From: an uncultured cyanobacterium
GTDB lineage: Bacteria; Cyanobacteriota; Cyanobacteriia; Cyanobacteriales; Geitlerinemataceae
Direction: 5' to 3'
Assembly (NCBI GenBank): GCA_937899645.1
Contig: CALCCD010000109.1
Location: 32,428-96,427 of the forward strand
Length of the DNA: 64,000 nt
Shown here: piece by piece, positions 54,081-63,188 of the stretch
Layout of the letters: each line of letters opens with the position of its first letter
Position numbering within the stretch: position 1 is the first letter of the stretch
Notes under the pieces: generated by a model
What the model saw: the letters and a program-made list of their open reading frames with translations, nothing else
Databases searched by the model: none
What the model was told of the DNA's origin: nothing
Made by a program: the position numbers and the translations under genes

Positions 54081-54217
54081 ATCGAGGGGCCGCCCCGCGA
54101 TCGCGCAGCATCGAGCCAAGCGCGCTAGCGAGTTTGCGCCGATCGTCGAACCCATTGCGCCTTTGTTAGCCTGAAACTGTTGCAGCTCTTCAGTCTCATG
54201 CCCGCGAGGTCTTGCCC

Positions 54218-55243
54218 ATGTACCGCCGCCTGCTGACCGAGTATGCCGAGGGTCGCCGGGACTTTCGCGGCCTGAACTTGCAGCGGCTGACCCTGCCGCC
54301 CGAGGCCGACCTCTCCAACGCGGACTTCAGCAACGCCGATCTGCGGGGCGCGAACCTGCGGGGCGCGAACCTGGCCGGGAGCCGGTTTTGCGGCGCGAAA
54401 TTTGGCGTGCCGGGTGGTATCCGGCTGGTGCGCGGCGCGATCGGCTGGGGGCTGGCGGCGACGGCGGGGCTGTCGTTCGCGGCGCTGGCAGTGGTAGCGC
54501 TGGGGCTGCTCGGTGATGCGCCCTCGCCGGTCTATACGGCGGCAGTGTTGGGGGCGGCGGTGTTTATGGCGGCGTTTTACGGTATTGCAGCGCGTTGGGG
54601 TTTGGGGCGCGTCGCGATCGTGTCGGTGTGGCTGGTGGCCGTGGGGCTGGCGCTGCTGGCGGCGTCGCTGGGGCTGATGCTGCTGCAAGAGCGCTACGTA
54701 TGGTGGCGCGAGGCGCTGGGTGCGGCGGAGATCCCGCTGCGGCTGACCTGCGCGGCGCTCTGCGGCCTCTGTTTGACCGGCGGAATCCTCTGGGTTAGCT
54801 CGTTCGCGCGGGTGGTGGCGGTGACGGTGGCGCGGTGGCCGACGGCGGCGTGTATGGTGGCGGTGTCGTGGCTGACGGGGTGGATGCTGGTCGGGTTTTC
54901 GCCGGAGTACAGCTCGCTTGTGGAGATTACGGCCGGGTCGCTGGTGGTGGTGGCGCTGTTTTTGTCGTTGGACGTGCGGCTGGCGCGTTGGACGCGCGAG
55001 GGCGATCGGCAGCAGCGCTTCCTGCGCGAGGCGGCGATCGCTTGGTTTCGGTTCGGCAACGCGACGGACTTCGCTCGCACCGACCTAACGGGAGCCGACC
55101 TGACCGGAACCGACCTGCGCGGCGTGAGCTTTCGCGGCGCGCGGCTGGGCGGCGTCGTGTGGCCGTCGGGGCGGCACAGCGCCTGGGCGCAGCGCGACGA
55201 AGCCGCAATCGAGCCCGGCGCGCCCGACTCCAGCAAGAGTTGA
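54218..55243 (+). CDS. Pentapeptide-repeat membrane protein, 341 aa
   Basis: Pentapeptide repeats A(D/N)LXX flank a membrane core. The N-terminal repeats (LSNADFSNADLRGANLRGAN, about residues 32-62) and C-terminal repeats (TDFARTDLTGADLTGTDLRG, about 286-310) could close on each other. Between them are about six membrane helices (residues 75-255). Cyanobacterial genomes have many such proteins of unknown role. An in-frame TTG at 54212 is an alternative start. Confidence 0.85.
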   Translation: MYRRLLTEYAEGRRDFRGLNLQRLTLPPEADLSNADFSNADLRGANLRGANLAGSRFCGAKFGVPGGIRLVRGAIGWGLAATAGLSFAALAVVALGLLGDAPSPVYTAAVLGAAVFMAAFYGIAARWGLGRVAIVSVWLVAVGLALLAASLGLMLLQERYVWWREALGAAEIPLRLTCAALCGLCLTGGILWVSSFARVVAVTVARWPTAACMVAVSWLTGWMLVGFSPEYSSLVEITAGSLVVVALFLSLDVRLARWTREGDRQQRFLREAAIAWFRFGNATDFARTDLTGADLTGTDLRGVSFRGARLGGVVWPSGRHSAWAQRDEAAIEPGAPDSSKS

Positions 55244-55256
55244 ACGAGAATTAGAT

Positions 55257-56462
55257 CTAAGGGCGATCGGCCGACAGGGCCGCACCGGTCGGCGAAGGTG
55301 CGTCGGGCGCGCCTTCTGGCTCGACATCGTGGGAGAGTTCTTCCATCTCCGTTTCGAGCCGATCGAGCAGTTGTTCGAGCTGCGGCAAAAACCGCAAGTC
55401 GCGATCGGCGGTCAACAGCGGGCTCTGATAGGCCGAGCGAATTTTGCGCACGCAGTCCTTTAGCAGCTTTGCCGAGCTAAGCGCCGCCAGACTCCACTCT
55501 GCAAGCTTCTGCTCCTGATAAAAGTCCATCGCTCTGCCGCGCAGCACTTGCAGCGTCGCTTCCTCGCCGTAGTTTCCGGCCATCACGCGCAGCCGCAGCA
55601 GCACGCGCTCGTCTCGATACAGGAACTCGCTATCGGTTTCGCGCTGGCTACCCGGTGCGTCGCCAAGCTCGTCATCCTCGAAGCGAACGAACTGCTTGAG
55701 ACGCGCCAGGGTCGCCTCGAACAGCTCCACCGGCAGCGCGTCGAGCACGGCCTGCTGAACGCCGTCTTGGCTGTAGAGAATCGAGCCGTCTTTTTCGCGC
55801 CGCTCGAAAAACAGCCGCCCGATTCCGTTCGAGAGGACGCGGGCGAGCAGGGCGGGCAGCAAACGCTCCGGCGGCAGCATCACCAGCATCGACACCGGCA
55901 GATTGGGCGGCTCGGGCGGGATAACGTGTAGGGGTTCGTCAGATTCGGCGGGCTCGGCGGGTTCGGCGAGCTTGAAGTCAGCAGGCGGGGCGGCGTCGGT
56001 GATTTCAGCGGCTTCGGCTCTAGTGTCGGCAGAGCGATCGGCGTTGCTGGCGGCGGCGGCCATGCCGTTCTGGCCGTTCGCCGAGGCAGCTGCAAGCGAG
56101 TCGGGCAAGATTGAGTCAGCCGGGAGCGAGTCGAGCGCGATTGAGTTGGGCGTATCGGACTCGACCGTCTTGAGCCAATCCAGGGAAGGCGGCTCGGGCG
56201 GGGTTCCGTTTTGATTGAGGCGGTTGAGATACTGCGACATGACGAGCTGGTGCACGTCTGCCGAGATGGCATTCGGGACGAGGGTGCGATCGACGTGTTG
56301 AAACAGGCGATTGAGGTAGTCGAGCGCCGTGCCGTCCTCCGGATCGACCATGCCGAGCTGGATGCGATCAGCGGCGATTTTCAGCGGAATGACGCGATAG
56401 TAAAGGCACACCTCGAACGGGAGAACGTTATCGATCAGTTCGAGAATCCGATCGGAGTCCAT
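55257..56462 (-). CDS. Protein with isolated GspE/PilB N-terminal-like domain, 401 aa
   Basis: The first 90 residues (YYRVIPLKIAADRIQLGMVD, LDYLNRLFQHVD) match the N-terminal domain of type II secretion/type IV pilus ATPases GspE/PilB/MshE, which can bind cyclic di-GMP. The ATPase itself is absent: no Walker A is seen. A low-complexity middle (about 100-200, Ala/Glu/Pro-rich) leads to a second ordered region (PPERLLPALLARVLSNGIGR, residues 205-370). I recall it as a conserved cyanobacterial type. A role in pilus control is only inferred. Confidence 0.7.
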   Translation of the reverse strand: MDSDRILELIDNVLPFEVCLYYRVIPLKIAADRIQLGMVDPEDGTALDYLNRLFQHVDRTLVPNAISADVHQLVMSQYLNRLNQNGTPPEPPSLDWLKTVESDTPNSIALDSLPADSILPDSLAAASANGQNGMAAAASNADRSADTRAEAAEITDAAPPADFKLAEPAEPAESDEPLHVIPPEPPNLPVSMLVMLPPERLLPALLARVLSNGIGRLFFERREKDGSILYSQDGVQQAVLDALPVELFEATLARLKQFVRFEDDELGDAPGSQRETDSEFLYRDERVLLRLRVMAGNYGEEATLQVLRGRAMDFYQEQKLAEWSLAALSSAKLLKDCVRKIRSAYQSPLLTADRDLRFLPQLEQLLDRLETEMEELSHDVEPEGAPDAPSPTGAALSADRP

Positions 56463-56631
56463 GAAAACAGCGCATTGAATGAGCGAGAGAGGTGAAAAGC
56501 ACGGGCCGCAGGCGACATCGAACGAATTGAGATCGCGAATCTAGATCGCTCCGTGCTTCAATATGCAGAGCGCCACCAAAGGAATCCGAACAATTGCGGG
56601 CCGGAGCGGGCCGATTCGATCGGGCGAACCC

Positions 56632-57774
56632 CTAAGTCGCCGCACGGTTGCGAATCTTTTGGGCGAGGAGATAGAGCTTACTCCAATCTGACACGATTTG
56701 GTTCGCCTTGAGACCGAACTCATCGGCGATCGACTCGGGGGAACGCCCGGCTTGCAGGCGATCGAGCACATCGCGCTGGTGGTTGTCGAGCTGCTCGTAA
56801 AATTCGTCCCACTCCACTGCCGTTAGCCCGAGGCGATGCTCGCCGAGGGAAATTTTTAGCCAGCTCTCGACCAGCTCCGGCGCTTGCTTGAGGGCGAAGA
56901 CGCGGATGGCGTGGTAGCTGACCTTCTCGCGCAGGCGATAGATCGTCGAAATCGGGATATCGAGCTGGGCGGAGATTTCCTCCTGGGTGTAGCCCTTGAG
57001 GTAGAGCCCCAGCCAGTCGGCGGCCATTTCGCTGACGTTCTCAACCAGATACGACCGAAAGTCGCGCTCGACGGCCTGCCGCAACAGCTGGATTTCGCCG
57101 AACTCGCGATCGCTCTCGTAGGCGTCGAGGGTCTGGGTATCGATTAGGTTGACGTCGTCGTCGGCGTCGCCACCGGAGCCGGATACTTCCGCCGAGACGA
57201 GCCGGATATTGTTGCTCGAAGGCACTTGGGTAACGCCGCCGCGCTGCGATCGCCGCAGGTAGTTGACGAACCGATAGACCAGCAGGGGCTGGTTGCGAAT
57301 CGGACGCAGGCAGTATTCCTCGACGGCGGTAACGATCGCGATGTTTCGCAGGCGGCGATCGTCGGTACATTCCGCAATCCAGGCGATCTGCGTTTGTAGG
57401 TAGCGATCGCTGTTGAGCATCTCCTGGACGATTTCCTGCACCACGTCGATGGCGCTGCGGTGGCGATCGCGGCTCAGCGCCACCCAGGTGCGAATCTTGT
57501 TACGCAGCAGCACCAGGTTGCTCAGGCGGCGGATCAAACGGCGATAGGCCGCGTCGGGGCCGACGCCCAAATAACGCTGCTTGAGGATGTTGTAGCAAAA
57601 CTCCTGGGACTTGCGGGCGATCTCGCGCCGCGCGTCGTCCATCTCTTCGATCTCCTCTGGGCGATCGCCCACCAGCCATTTCGCGATCGAAGCGTGCCAT
57701 GCGGTGGAAAGTTTCGGATGCTCTCGTTCCAGTCGGGTTTGCCACTCCGCAATCCACGCTTGCCCGGTCTCCAT
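56632..57774 (-). CDS. HetZ-related protein (HetZ-related protein 2 type), 380 aa
   Basis: The sequence matches HetZ-family hallmarks: EHPKLSTAWHASIAKWLVGD near the N-terminus, QRYLGVGPDAAYRRLIRRLS, and NQPLLVYRFVNYLRRSQRGG. A sigma-factor-like helix-turn-helix follows (GYTQEEISAQLDIPISTIYR, about residues 265-285), and a second HTH-like end (SPESIADEFGLKANQIV). HetZ itself controls heterocyst differentiation and binds DNA. Related paralogues also occur in non-heterocystous cyanobacteria, where their role is unclear. It is leftward, upstream of the GspE-N-like gene. Confidence 0.85.
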   Translation of the reverse strand: METGQAWIAEWQTRLEREHPKLSTAWHASIAKWLVGDRPEEIEEMDDARREIARKSQEFCYNILKQRYLGVGPDAAYRRLIRRLSNLVLLRNKIRTWVALSRDRHRSAIDVVQEIVQEMLNSDRYLQTQIAWIAECTDDRRLRNIAIVTAVEEYCLRPIRNQPLLVYRFVNYLRRSQRGGVTQVPSSNNIRLVSAEVSGSGGDADDDVNLIDTQTLDAYESDREFGEIQLLRQAVERDFRSYLVENVSEMAADWLGLYLKGYTQEEISAQLDIPISTIYRLREKVSYHAIRVFALKQAPELVESWLKISLGEHRLGLTAVEWDEFYEQLDNHQRDVLDRLQAGRSPESIADEFGLKANQIVSDWSKLYLLAQKIRNRAAT

Positions 57775-57910
57775 ACTTCGTTCGTTCCTTACTGATTTCG
57801 CGGCTCCGCAGACGAGCGCGCTCGCTCGGGGGTTGTTTTCTAGCTTTTATTGTAAAGGCACATCCCGTAGAGGCACATCCCGTAGAGGCACGGCCCGAGC
57901 GAGCCTGACG

Positions 57911-58654
57911 TCATTCCAACAGACCTTCCAGGCCGGGCGGTAGCTCTTCCGGGCGAACTTGCCCCTGGGCTTCGCAGGCAAAGCTCGTGCTGTCGCGCCA
58001 GCGTACCCAGTCCATTTGCGTGAGGTTTGCGACCAGGCCGCAGCGGATGGGGGACAGCGGGGCAACAAGCGACCAGGCGATCGTGCGCGTCACGTCCAGC
58101 ACCGTTTTGAGCTGCGATTCGCTGTTCGCCGGGACGCCGACCTCCGGCGCAGTGTCGAACTCGACCCAGATGCCGCGCATACCAAAGGCGATCCTCGCCA
58201 TCCGCATCGCGCGCCGATAGTGCGTCCCGGAGGTGGTCATCTTGACGTGGCGCGCCTGCCAGTTCACCAGCACGGGGACGCTGTAGGCGAAGTTCTCAAA
58301 GGTCGATCGCGCGCATTCCTCGATCCAGATGCGCCCCAGATCGACCCCCTCTCGCTGGAACAGCGCCCACAGGCACGGTGGATCTGAACCAGTCGAAATC
58401 AAGATCGGCAGGGGGCTGCCGCCGACTATTCCGGCCCCGCGCTCGTTGGCCCGCTCGGCGACGTACATCTCGCGCTTGATGCTGCCCCCGAGGACGAGCC
58501 ACGCATCGATCGGCGCGCGCGCCGCCGCCGCCAGCGACACGGCCCGCCACGTACCGACGATCGCGATCGCGCTGACGATCGCCAGCACGGCCCAACGCCA
58601 GAACCGCCGCCAGAAGCGCCGCCAGCGCGCCAACCAAACCCCCTTGCCCGTCAT
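57911..58654 (-). CDS. YdcF family (DUF218, SanA/ElyC-like) membrane protein, 247 aa
   Basis: The start at 58654 has GGGGGAG just upstream. An N-terminal basic stretch and one membrane helix (about residues 20-38) anchor the DUF218 domain, with AWLVLGGSIKREMYVAERAN, ISTGSDPPCLW, and the conserved CARSTFENFAYSVPVL. Family proteins affect envelope barrier or peptidoglycan maintenance; ElyC and SanA are the studied ones. The domain should face the periplasm. The frame is open further upstream, but without a comparable ribosome site. Confidence 0.85.
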   Translation of the reverse strand: MTGKGVWLARWRRFWRRFWRWAVLAIVSAIAIVGTWRAVSLAAAARAPIDAWLVLGGSIKREMYVAERANERGAGIVGGSPLPILISTGSDPPCLWALFQREGVDLGRIWIEECARSTFENFAYSVPVLVNWQARHVKMTTSGTHYRRAMRMARIAFGMRGIWVEFDTAPEVGVPANSESQLKTVLDVTRTIAWSLVAPLSPIRCGLVANLTQMDWVRWRDSTSFACEAQGQVRPEELPPGLEGLLE

Positions 58655-58873
58655 GTTCTCCCCCGTTTTTAAGTAGTGACTTCTCGACTTCAGAGTCTGG
58701 GCTCCGAATTCAGGACTCCGGGATTCTGACAACTCGCCGGAGCATCGATCGCAGCGTTCCCGAGAAAAGCCGGACGACTCGCGATCCTTCTCGCCGATCG
58801 CGAGGGGTGTTTGGGCCTGCTGGCGACGCTCCAAGCCTCTGGAGAAGCGGGTCGGCGGCCCGTTGCGAAAAGG

Positions 58874-59632
58874 CTAAAACTCCGGCGGCGCAAAGCGAAC
58901 CGAGCCATCCTCGCCTCGAACTTCGCGGGCTCCGAGCGCGCGCAACTCCTCCGCCGCGCGATCGCGCACCAGCGGATCGGACGCGTTGGCATACACGTCC
59001 GCCCAGCCGATGTAGCGCGCCCGAACGCTATCGGCGCTGGTCGCGAGAAACTCCACCGTCTGCTCGAGGCCGCTGCGGTAGTCCGCGAAGGGCGTCCCCG
59101 CCAGCCAGTCGATCGCGACCTCGAAAGCGTCGATCGCGCCGGGAACGTCACCGAGCAGCAGAAAGTGGTCGAGCGCCTTAAACCGGGCCGCCGCAAAGGC
59201 GTTCGGGTGCAGCTCCGGCGACAGGTGCTCGATGCCGCGCTCGAACAGCTCGATCGACCGCTCCGGCTGGCCTTGATAGTAGGACACGCCGGGAGAGATA
59301 AAGATATAGGGCAAGAAAAATCGCGGGTCGAGTTCGGTGACGCGATCGAGATAGTCGCCCGCCAGCGCGTAGCCCGTCGCGCCGCGCGCCTCGTCGTCGC
59401 CGAAATATTGCAGGTACTCCAGCAGCACCCAGTCCGCCGCCAGCGCGCTAAACCCAAAAGTCGGCGATTGCTTGGTAACAGCCAGCCGCGTTGCCGCCGT
59501 CTCCGCCTCGAGCTGGTAGTCTGCCGGACGATCGAGCCGATCGAGCTGCTGCTGCTGTAACCCGATCGCGCCCGCCGCCGCCACCAGCCCCAGCGTCAGA
59601 TTCGTTAGCGCTTGGTAGGGAATCACAGCCAC
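58874..59632 (-). CDS. TPR-like hypothetical protein, 252 aa
   Basis: The GTG start at 59632 has AAAGGAGA 5 nt upstream. An N-terminal hydrophobic segment (LTNLTLGLVAAAGAIGL) may be a signal or anchor. The rest is helical, with TPR-like repeats (DYLDRVTELDPRFFLPYIFI, RSIELFERGIEHLSPELHPN, GAIDAFEVAIDWLAGTPF). A scaffolding role is possible; I know of no specific function. It is preceded by a tiny membrane peptide gene on the same strand and may be coupled with it. Confidence 0.78.
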   Translation of the reverse strand: MAVIPYQALTNLTLGLVAAAGAIGLQQQQLDRLDRPADYQLEAETAATRLAVTKQSPTFGFSALAADWVLLEYLQYFGDDEARGATGYALAGDYLDRVTELDPRFFLPYIFISPGVSYYQGQPERSIELFERGIEHLSPELHPNAFAAARFKALDHFLLLGDVPGAIDAFEVAIDWLAGTPFADYRSGLEQTVEFLATSADSVRARYIGWADVYANASDPLVRDRAAEELRALGAREVRGEDGSVRFAPPEF

Positions 59633-59672
59633 GAATATCTCTCCTTTCAGCGGTTAACCGATCGACTTGGCG

Positions 59673-59768
59673 CTACTTCTGGGCGATTAGCACGCGCCAC
59701 ATGACAAAGAACGTCACGCCGAGATAGCCAAACACCGCCACCCAATCCAAAATCTCGCTCGTAGACAC
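59673..59768 (-). CDS. Single-span membrane miniprotein, 31 aa
   Basis: From the GTG at 59768 the peptide is (V/M)STSEILDWVAVFGYLGVT then FFVMWRVLIAQK: one membrane helix with a short acidic N-terminus and a basic end, the build of photosynthetic miniproteins such as Pet and Ndh subunits. GGAGACGGAG precedes the GTG. The frame is also open upstream to 59882 with an ATG, but that extension is Arg/Ala-rich and less protein-like. It lies 40 nt before the TPR-like gene. Identity unknown. Confidence 0.5.
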   Translation of the reverse strand: MSTSEILDWVAVFGYLGVTFFVMWRVLIAQK

Positions 59769-59962
59769 TGCTCCGTCTCCCGCGACACGCTCGAGCGCAA
59801 CAGCGCGCCCGCCTTCGATATATAGCATTCTCGCCCCGGCCCGATCGAGCGCTGCGAACCGAATCCGCCTCAACCTTGTCATACTGCTAAGGCTATTTTT
59901 GCAAGGCCGCTCTCGTCAGGCCACTCTCACAAGGCCACCCCCACCAGGCAACTCCGACGCCG

Positions 59963-60739
59963 ATGACCCCCGAAGACCTCCACGCTCTGCTCCGCTCCGT
60001 TGCCGACGGTCGGCTCGATCCCGACGGCGCGATCGATCGTCTCAAAAATTTTACCTACGAGCCGGTTGGCGACTTCGCTAAGGTCGATCACCACCGATCG
60101 CTGCGGACGGGCTTCCCCGAGGCGGTCTGGGGCCAGGACAAGACGCCGGAGCAAATCGCCGCGATCGTTCGGGTGATGCGCGATCGCAACGACGTCGTCA
60201 TGGTCACGCGCCTGAACACCGACGCCTACGCCGCCCTGAAGCCGAAAGTCCCCGACCTGCGCTACTACCCAATGGCACGCATCGCCGCCCTGGGTCGCGG
60301 CCTCGGCGCTGTGAAACACCCCGGCACGATCGCGCTGGTCAGCGCCGGAACCTCCGATCTGCCTGTCGCCGAAGAAGCCGCCCTGACCGCCGAGCTGTGT
60401 GGCTTTCGGGTGATGCGCCTCTGGGACGTGGGCGTGGCCGGAATTCACCGTTTGCTGGATAACCGCGATTTGCTCCACGAGGCGGACGCGATCGTGGTGG
60501 CGGCAGGGATGGAGGGCGCGCTGCCCAGTGTGGTGGCGGGTTTGGTGGACTGTCCGGTGGTGGCCGTGCCGACGAGCATCGGCTACGGCGCGAACTTTCA
60601 GGGTCTCGCGCCGCTGCTGACGATGCTGAATTCCTGCGCAGCGGGGATTGGCGTGGTCAATATCGACAACGGGTTCGGCGCGGCGATTTTGGCAGGGCAG
60701 ATTTTGCGGACGGCGGCGCGAATCGCGGGGCGAGTCTAG
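59963..60739 (+). CDS. larB: Nickel-pincer cofactor biosynthesis protein LarB
   Basis: The 258-residue protein has the LarB N-terminal segment (TPEDLHALLRSVADGRLDPD, DFAKVDHHRSLRTGFPEAVW) and a C-terminal AIR-carboxylase-like domain (ALVSAGTSDLPVAEEAALTA, GMEGALPSVVAGLVDCPVVA). LarB carboxylates nicotinic acid adenine dinucleotide in the pathway to the nickel pincer of lactate racemase. larC and larE are not in the window. Single gene, convergent with the HepT/MntA pair. Confidence 0.95.
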   Translation: MTPEDLHALLRSVADGRLDPDGAIDRLKNFTYEPVGDFAKVDHHRSLRTGFPEAVWGQDKTPEQIAAIVRVMRDRNDVVMVTRLNTDAYAALKPKVPDLRYYPMARIAALGRGLGAVKHPGTIALVSAGTSDLPVAEEAALTAELCGFRVMRLWDVGVAGIHRLLDNRDLLHEADAIVVAAGMEGALPSVVAGLVDCPVVAVPTSIGYGANFQGLAPLLTMLNSCAAGIGVVNIDNGFGAAILAGQILRTAARIAGRV

Positions 60740-60742
60740 CGG

Positions 60743-61096
60743 TCACGATTCATCTAAAAGCCGCAAAACTTCTGACTTCAGCAGCGGTAAATCGATCTCG
60801 ATCGCCTTCCAAACGCGATCGAGATCGATTCCGCCGAGATAGTCGTGAACCAAAACGTTGCGAAACCCGGACAGCGCTTGCCAATCCACTCTCGGGGCCT
60901 GCTCCTTCAGCGTCACAGACAGCCGCTGAGTCGATTCAGCCATGATTTGCAAACGCCGCAGCACGGCATCGCACACGAGCGTGTCGCGCAAAAATTCAGC
61001 TTTCCCCGCCTTGGTATAACGCTCGAGCGTGACGATGCACTCCAGGATGTGCCGCAAGTAAACGCCGTCTTTCCCTGAGTTGACAGCACCGCTCAC
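60743..61096 (-). CDS. hepT: HepT-like HEPN toxin (second copy)
   Basis: A 117-residue HEPN protein starting at a GTG whose GTGA overlaps the mntA stop. The RX4HXY motif is intact (R79, H84, Y86 in RNVLVHDYLG), and YLRHILECIVTLERYT is a typical HepT N-terminus. It is a predicted RNase toxin. It belongs to a different sequence group from the copy at 47934, so it is not a recent duplicate. Confidence 0.92.
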   Translation of the reverse strand: MSGAVNSGKDGVYLRHILECIVTLERYTKAGKAEFLRDTLVCDAVLRRLQIMAESTQRLSVTLKEQAPRVDWQALSGFRNVLVHDYLGGIDLDRVWKAIEIDLPLLKSEVLRLLDES

Positions 61097-61410
61097 AGGG
61101 GTCGCGCCTCTTTTAAGACAGCGTCGCGAATCAGCGGGCTGATGCCATTTTCGGTCAGCACATCCACCTCTCTATCGAGCAACTCCTGCAAATCCATCAA
61201 CAAGCCACCCGGAAACCAGGGGGTCGTCTTATCAGGGTCGTAGTCGAGCAGAAAGTCGATGTCGCTGTCCGCCCGCTCTTCGCCCCGTGCCACGGAGCCG
61301 AACACGCGCACGTTGTAAGCGCCGTGCTTGGCCGCGATCGCCAGGATACGGTCGCGCTGGCTCTGCAACTGCTGAAACAGGGGTTGGTTTTCCTGTGCTG
61401 TGTGCTTCAT
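61093..61410 (-). CDS. mntA: MntA-type nucleotidyltransferase antitoxin (second copy)
   Basis: A 105-residue minimal nucleotidyltransferase with the full GSx10DxD site (G38, S39, D50, D52 in FGSVARGEERADSDIDFL). It is predicted to AMPylate the downstream HepT toxin. The antitoxin is upstream and translationally coupled (4-nt overlap), the usual order. Divergent from purH. Confidence 0.92.
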   Translation of the reverse strand: MKHTAQENQPLFQQLQSQRDRILAIAAKHGAYNVRVFGSVARGEERADSDIDFLLDYDPDKTTPWFPGGLLMDLQELLDREVDVLTENGISPLIRDAVLKEARPL

Positions 61411-61551
61411 TCAGACAGAGAGCGGCGGAGTTTTCTCGATCTTACTCGCATTGCTGCTTGCTCCGGTCACACGAACCAGACCCGCAGACAAGACGCGATA
61501 AGATACTGCCCTGAATTAGTTATCGTAATCTTCGTCTGGAGAGCATCCGCC

Positions 61552-63117
61552 GTGGCCCGTCGTCTCGCACTACTCAGCGTCTCGGATAAAACCGGAATCG
61601 TCGAACTCGGCAAAGCCCTGGTCGAACGCTTCGACTTCGACATCATCAGCAGCGGCGGCACGGCCAAAACGCTCAAAGACGCAGGCGTCCCCGTCACCAA
61701 AGTCTCCGACTACACCGGCTTCCCCGAAATCCTCGGCGGTCGCGTCAAGACCCTGCACCCACGCGTCCACGGCGGAATCCTCGCCAACCGCGATCTCGAC
61801 GACCACCACGCCGACCTCGACGCCAACGAAATCCGCCCGATCGACCTGGTCGCCGTCAACCTCTACCCCTTCGAAGCGACGATCGCCAAGCCCGACGTCA
61901 CCCTCGCCGACGCCGTCGAAAATATCGACATCGGTGGCCCTGCGATGCTCCGCGCCGCCGCGAAAAACTTCAAGCACCTGACGGTACTCTGCAACCCGGC
62001 ACAGTACGACACCTACATCGCCGAGATGGACGCCAACAACGGCACGCCCTCATTTGAGTTCCGCCGCGACTGCGCGAAGGCCGGATTTTGGCACACCTGC
62101 ACCTACGATCGCGCGATCGCCACGTACCTCAACGACGAGAGCGCTGACCCCGAAGCCGAAACCGTCACGCTCCCCGAAAACTACGGCATCGCCGGACACC
62201 AAATCCAAGCCCTGCGCTACGGCGAAAACCCCCACCAGCCCGCGAGCTGGTATCAGGTCGGCAACACCGCCACCGGCTGGGGCGCTGCCGAAAAACTCCA
62301 GGGCAAGGCGCTGAGCTACAACAACCTCGTCGATCTCGAAGCCGCGCGCCGCATTATCGCCGAATTCCTCGACGATAGCTCCGCCGCTGCCGCCGTCCTC
62401 AAGCACACCAACCCCTGCGGCATCGCCCTGGCCGATACGCTGGTGGACGCCTACACCAAAGCCTTCGACGCGGACTCGGTTTCGGCATTCGGCGGCATCG
62501 TCGCGCTCAACCGCAGCATCGACGCCGACACCGCCACAGCGATGACGAAAACCTTCCTGGAGTGCGTCATCGCGCCGGGATGCGACGACGACGCCCGCGA
62601 GATTCTGGCGAAGAAGAAGAATCTTCGCGTGCTGATTTTGTCCGACTTAGCGACGGGGCCGAAGGAAACGGTCAAGGCGATCGCCGGAGGGTTCCTGGTG
62701 CAAACCTCAGACGACCTGGTGGAGAAAACTGCCGACTGGAAAATCGTCACCGAGAAGCAGCCCACCGAGGCGGAACTCGAGGAGCTGCTGTTCGCTTGGA
62801 AAGCCTGTAAGCACGTTAAGTCCAACGCGATCGTCGTGACCAAAGCGCGCGTCACGGTCGGTGTCGGCGCGGGTCAGATGAACCGGGTCGGCGCGGCGAA
62901 AATCGCGCTGGAGCAGGCGGGCGAGGGAACCCAAGGCGGCACGCTGGCGAGCGATGGCTTCTTCCCCTTTGACGACTCGGTGCGGACGGCGGCGGCTGCG
63001 GGGATTACGGCGATCGTGCAACCGGGCGGCAGCATCCGCGACGAAGACTCGATTAAAGCGGCAAACGAGTTGGGCGTCGTCATGGTCTTCACCGGCGTGC
63101 GCCACTTCCTGCACTAA
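61552..63117 (+). CDS. purH: Bifunctional AICAR transformylase / IMP cyclohydrolase
   Basis: The start is the GTG at 61552 (VARRLALLSVSDKTGIVELG), with GGAGA upstream; the open frame before it is not protein-like. The 521-residue protein has the N-terminal IMP cyclohydrolase domain (SSGGTAKTLKDAGV, GFPEILGGRVKTLHPRVHGG) and the C-terminal transformylase domain (RYGENPHQPASWY, AAVLKHTNPCGIA with the catalytic KH, and SDGFFPFDDSV). It carries out the last two steps of purine synthesis. Confidence 0.97.
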   Translation: MARRLALLSVSDKTGIVELGKALVERFDFDIISSGGTAKTLKDAGVPVTKVSDYTGFPEILGGRVKTLHPRVHGGILANRDLDDHHADLDANEIRPIDLVAVNLYPFEATIAKPDVTLADAVENIDIGGPAMLRAAAKNFKHLTVLCNPAQYDTYIAEMDANNGTPSFEFRRDCAKAGFWHTCTYDRAIATYLNDESADPEAETVTLPENYGIAGHQIQALRYGENPHQPASWYQVGNTATGWGAAEKLQGKALSYNNLVDLEAARRIIAEFLDDSSAAAAVLKHTNPCGIALADTLVDAYTKAFDADSVSAFGGIVALNRSIDADTATAMTKTFLECVIAPGCDDDAREILAKKKNLRVLILSDLATGPKETVKAIAGGFLVQTSDDLVEKTADWKIVTEKQPTEAELEELLFAWKACKHVKSNAIVVTKARVTVGVGAGQMNRVGAAKIALEQAGEGTQGGTLASDGFFPFDDSVRTAAAAGITAIVQPGGSIRDEDSIKAANELGVVMVFTGVRHFLH

Positions 63118-63146
63118 CCGACACAGTCGAATCGAGAAGATTGAGT

Positions 63147-63175
63147 CCAAAAGTGTCTCTACCGAACGCTTTTGG
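63147..63175 (+). terminator. Terminator between purH and the DUF4041-like gene
   Basis: CCAAAAGTG pairs with CGCTTTTGG (nine pairs, one G-U) around an 11-nt loop, followed by GTGTTTTGTG. It lies 30 nt after purH and can serve both convergent genes. Confidence 0.65.
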
Positions 63176-63188
63176 GTGTTTTGTGGCG

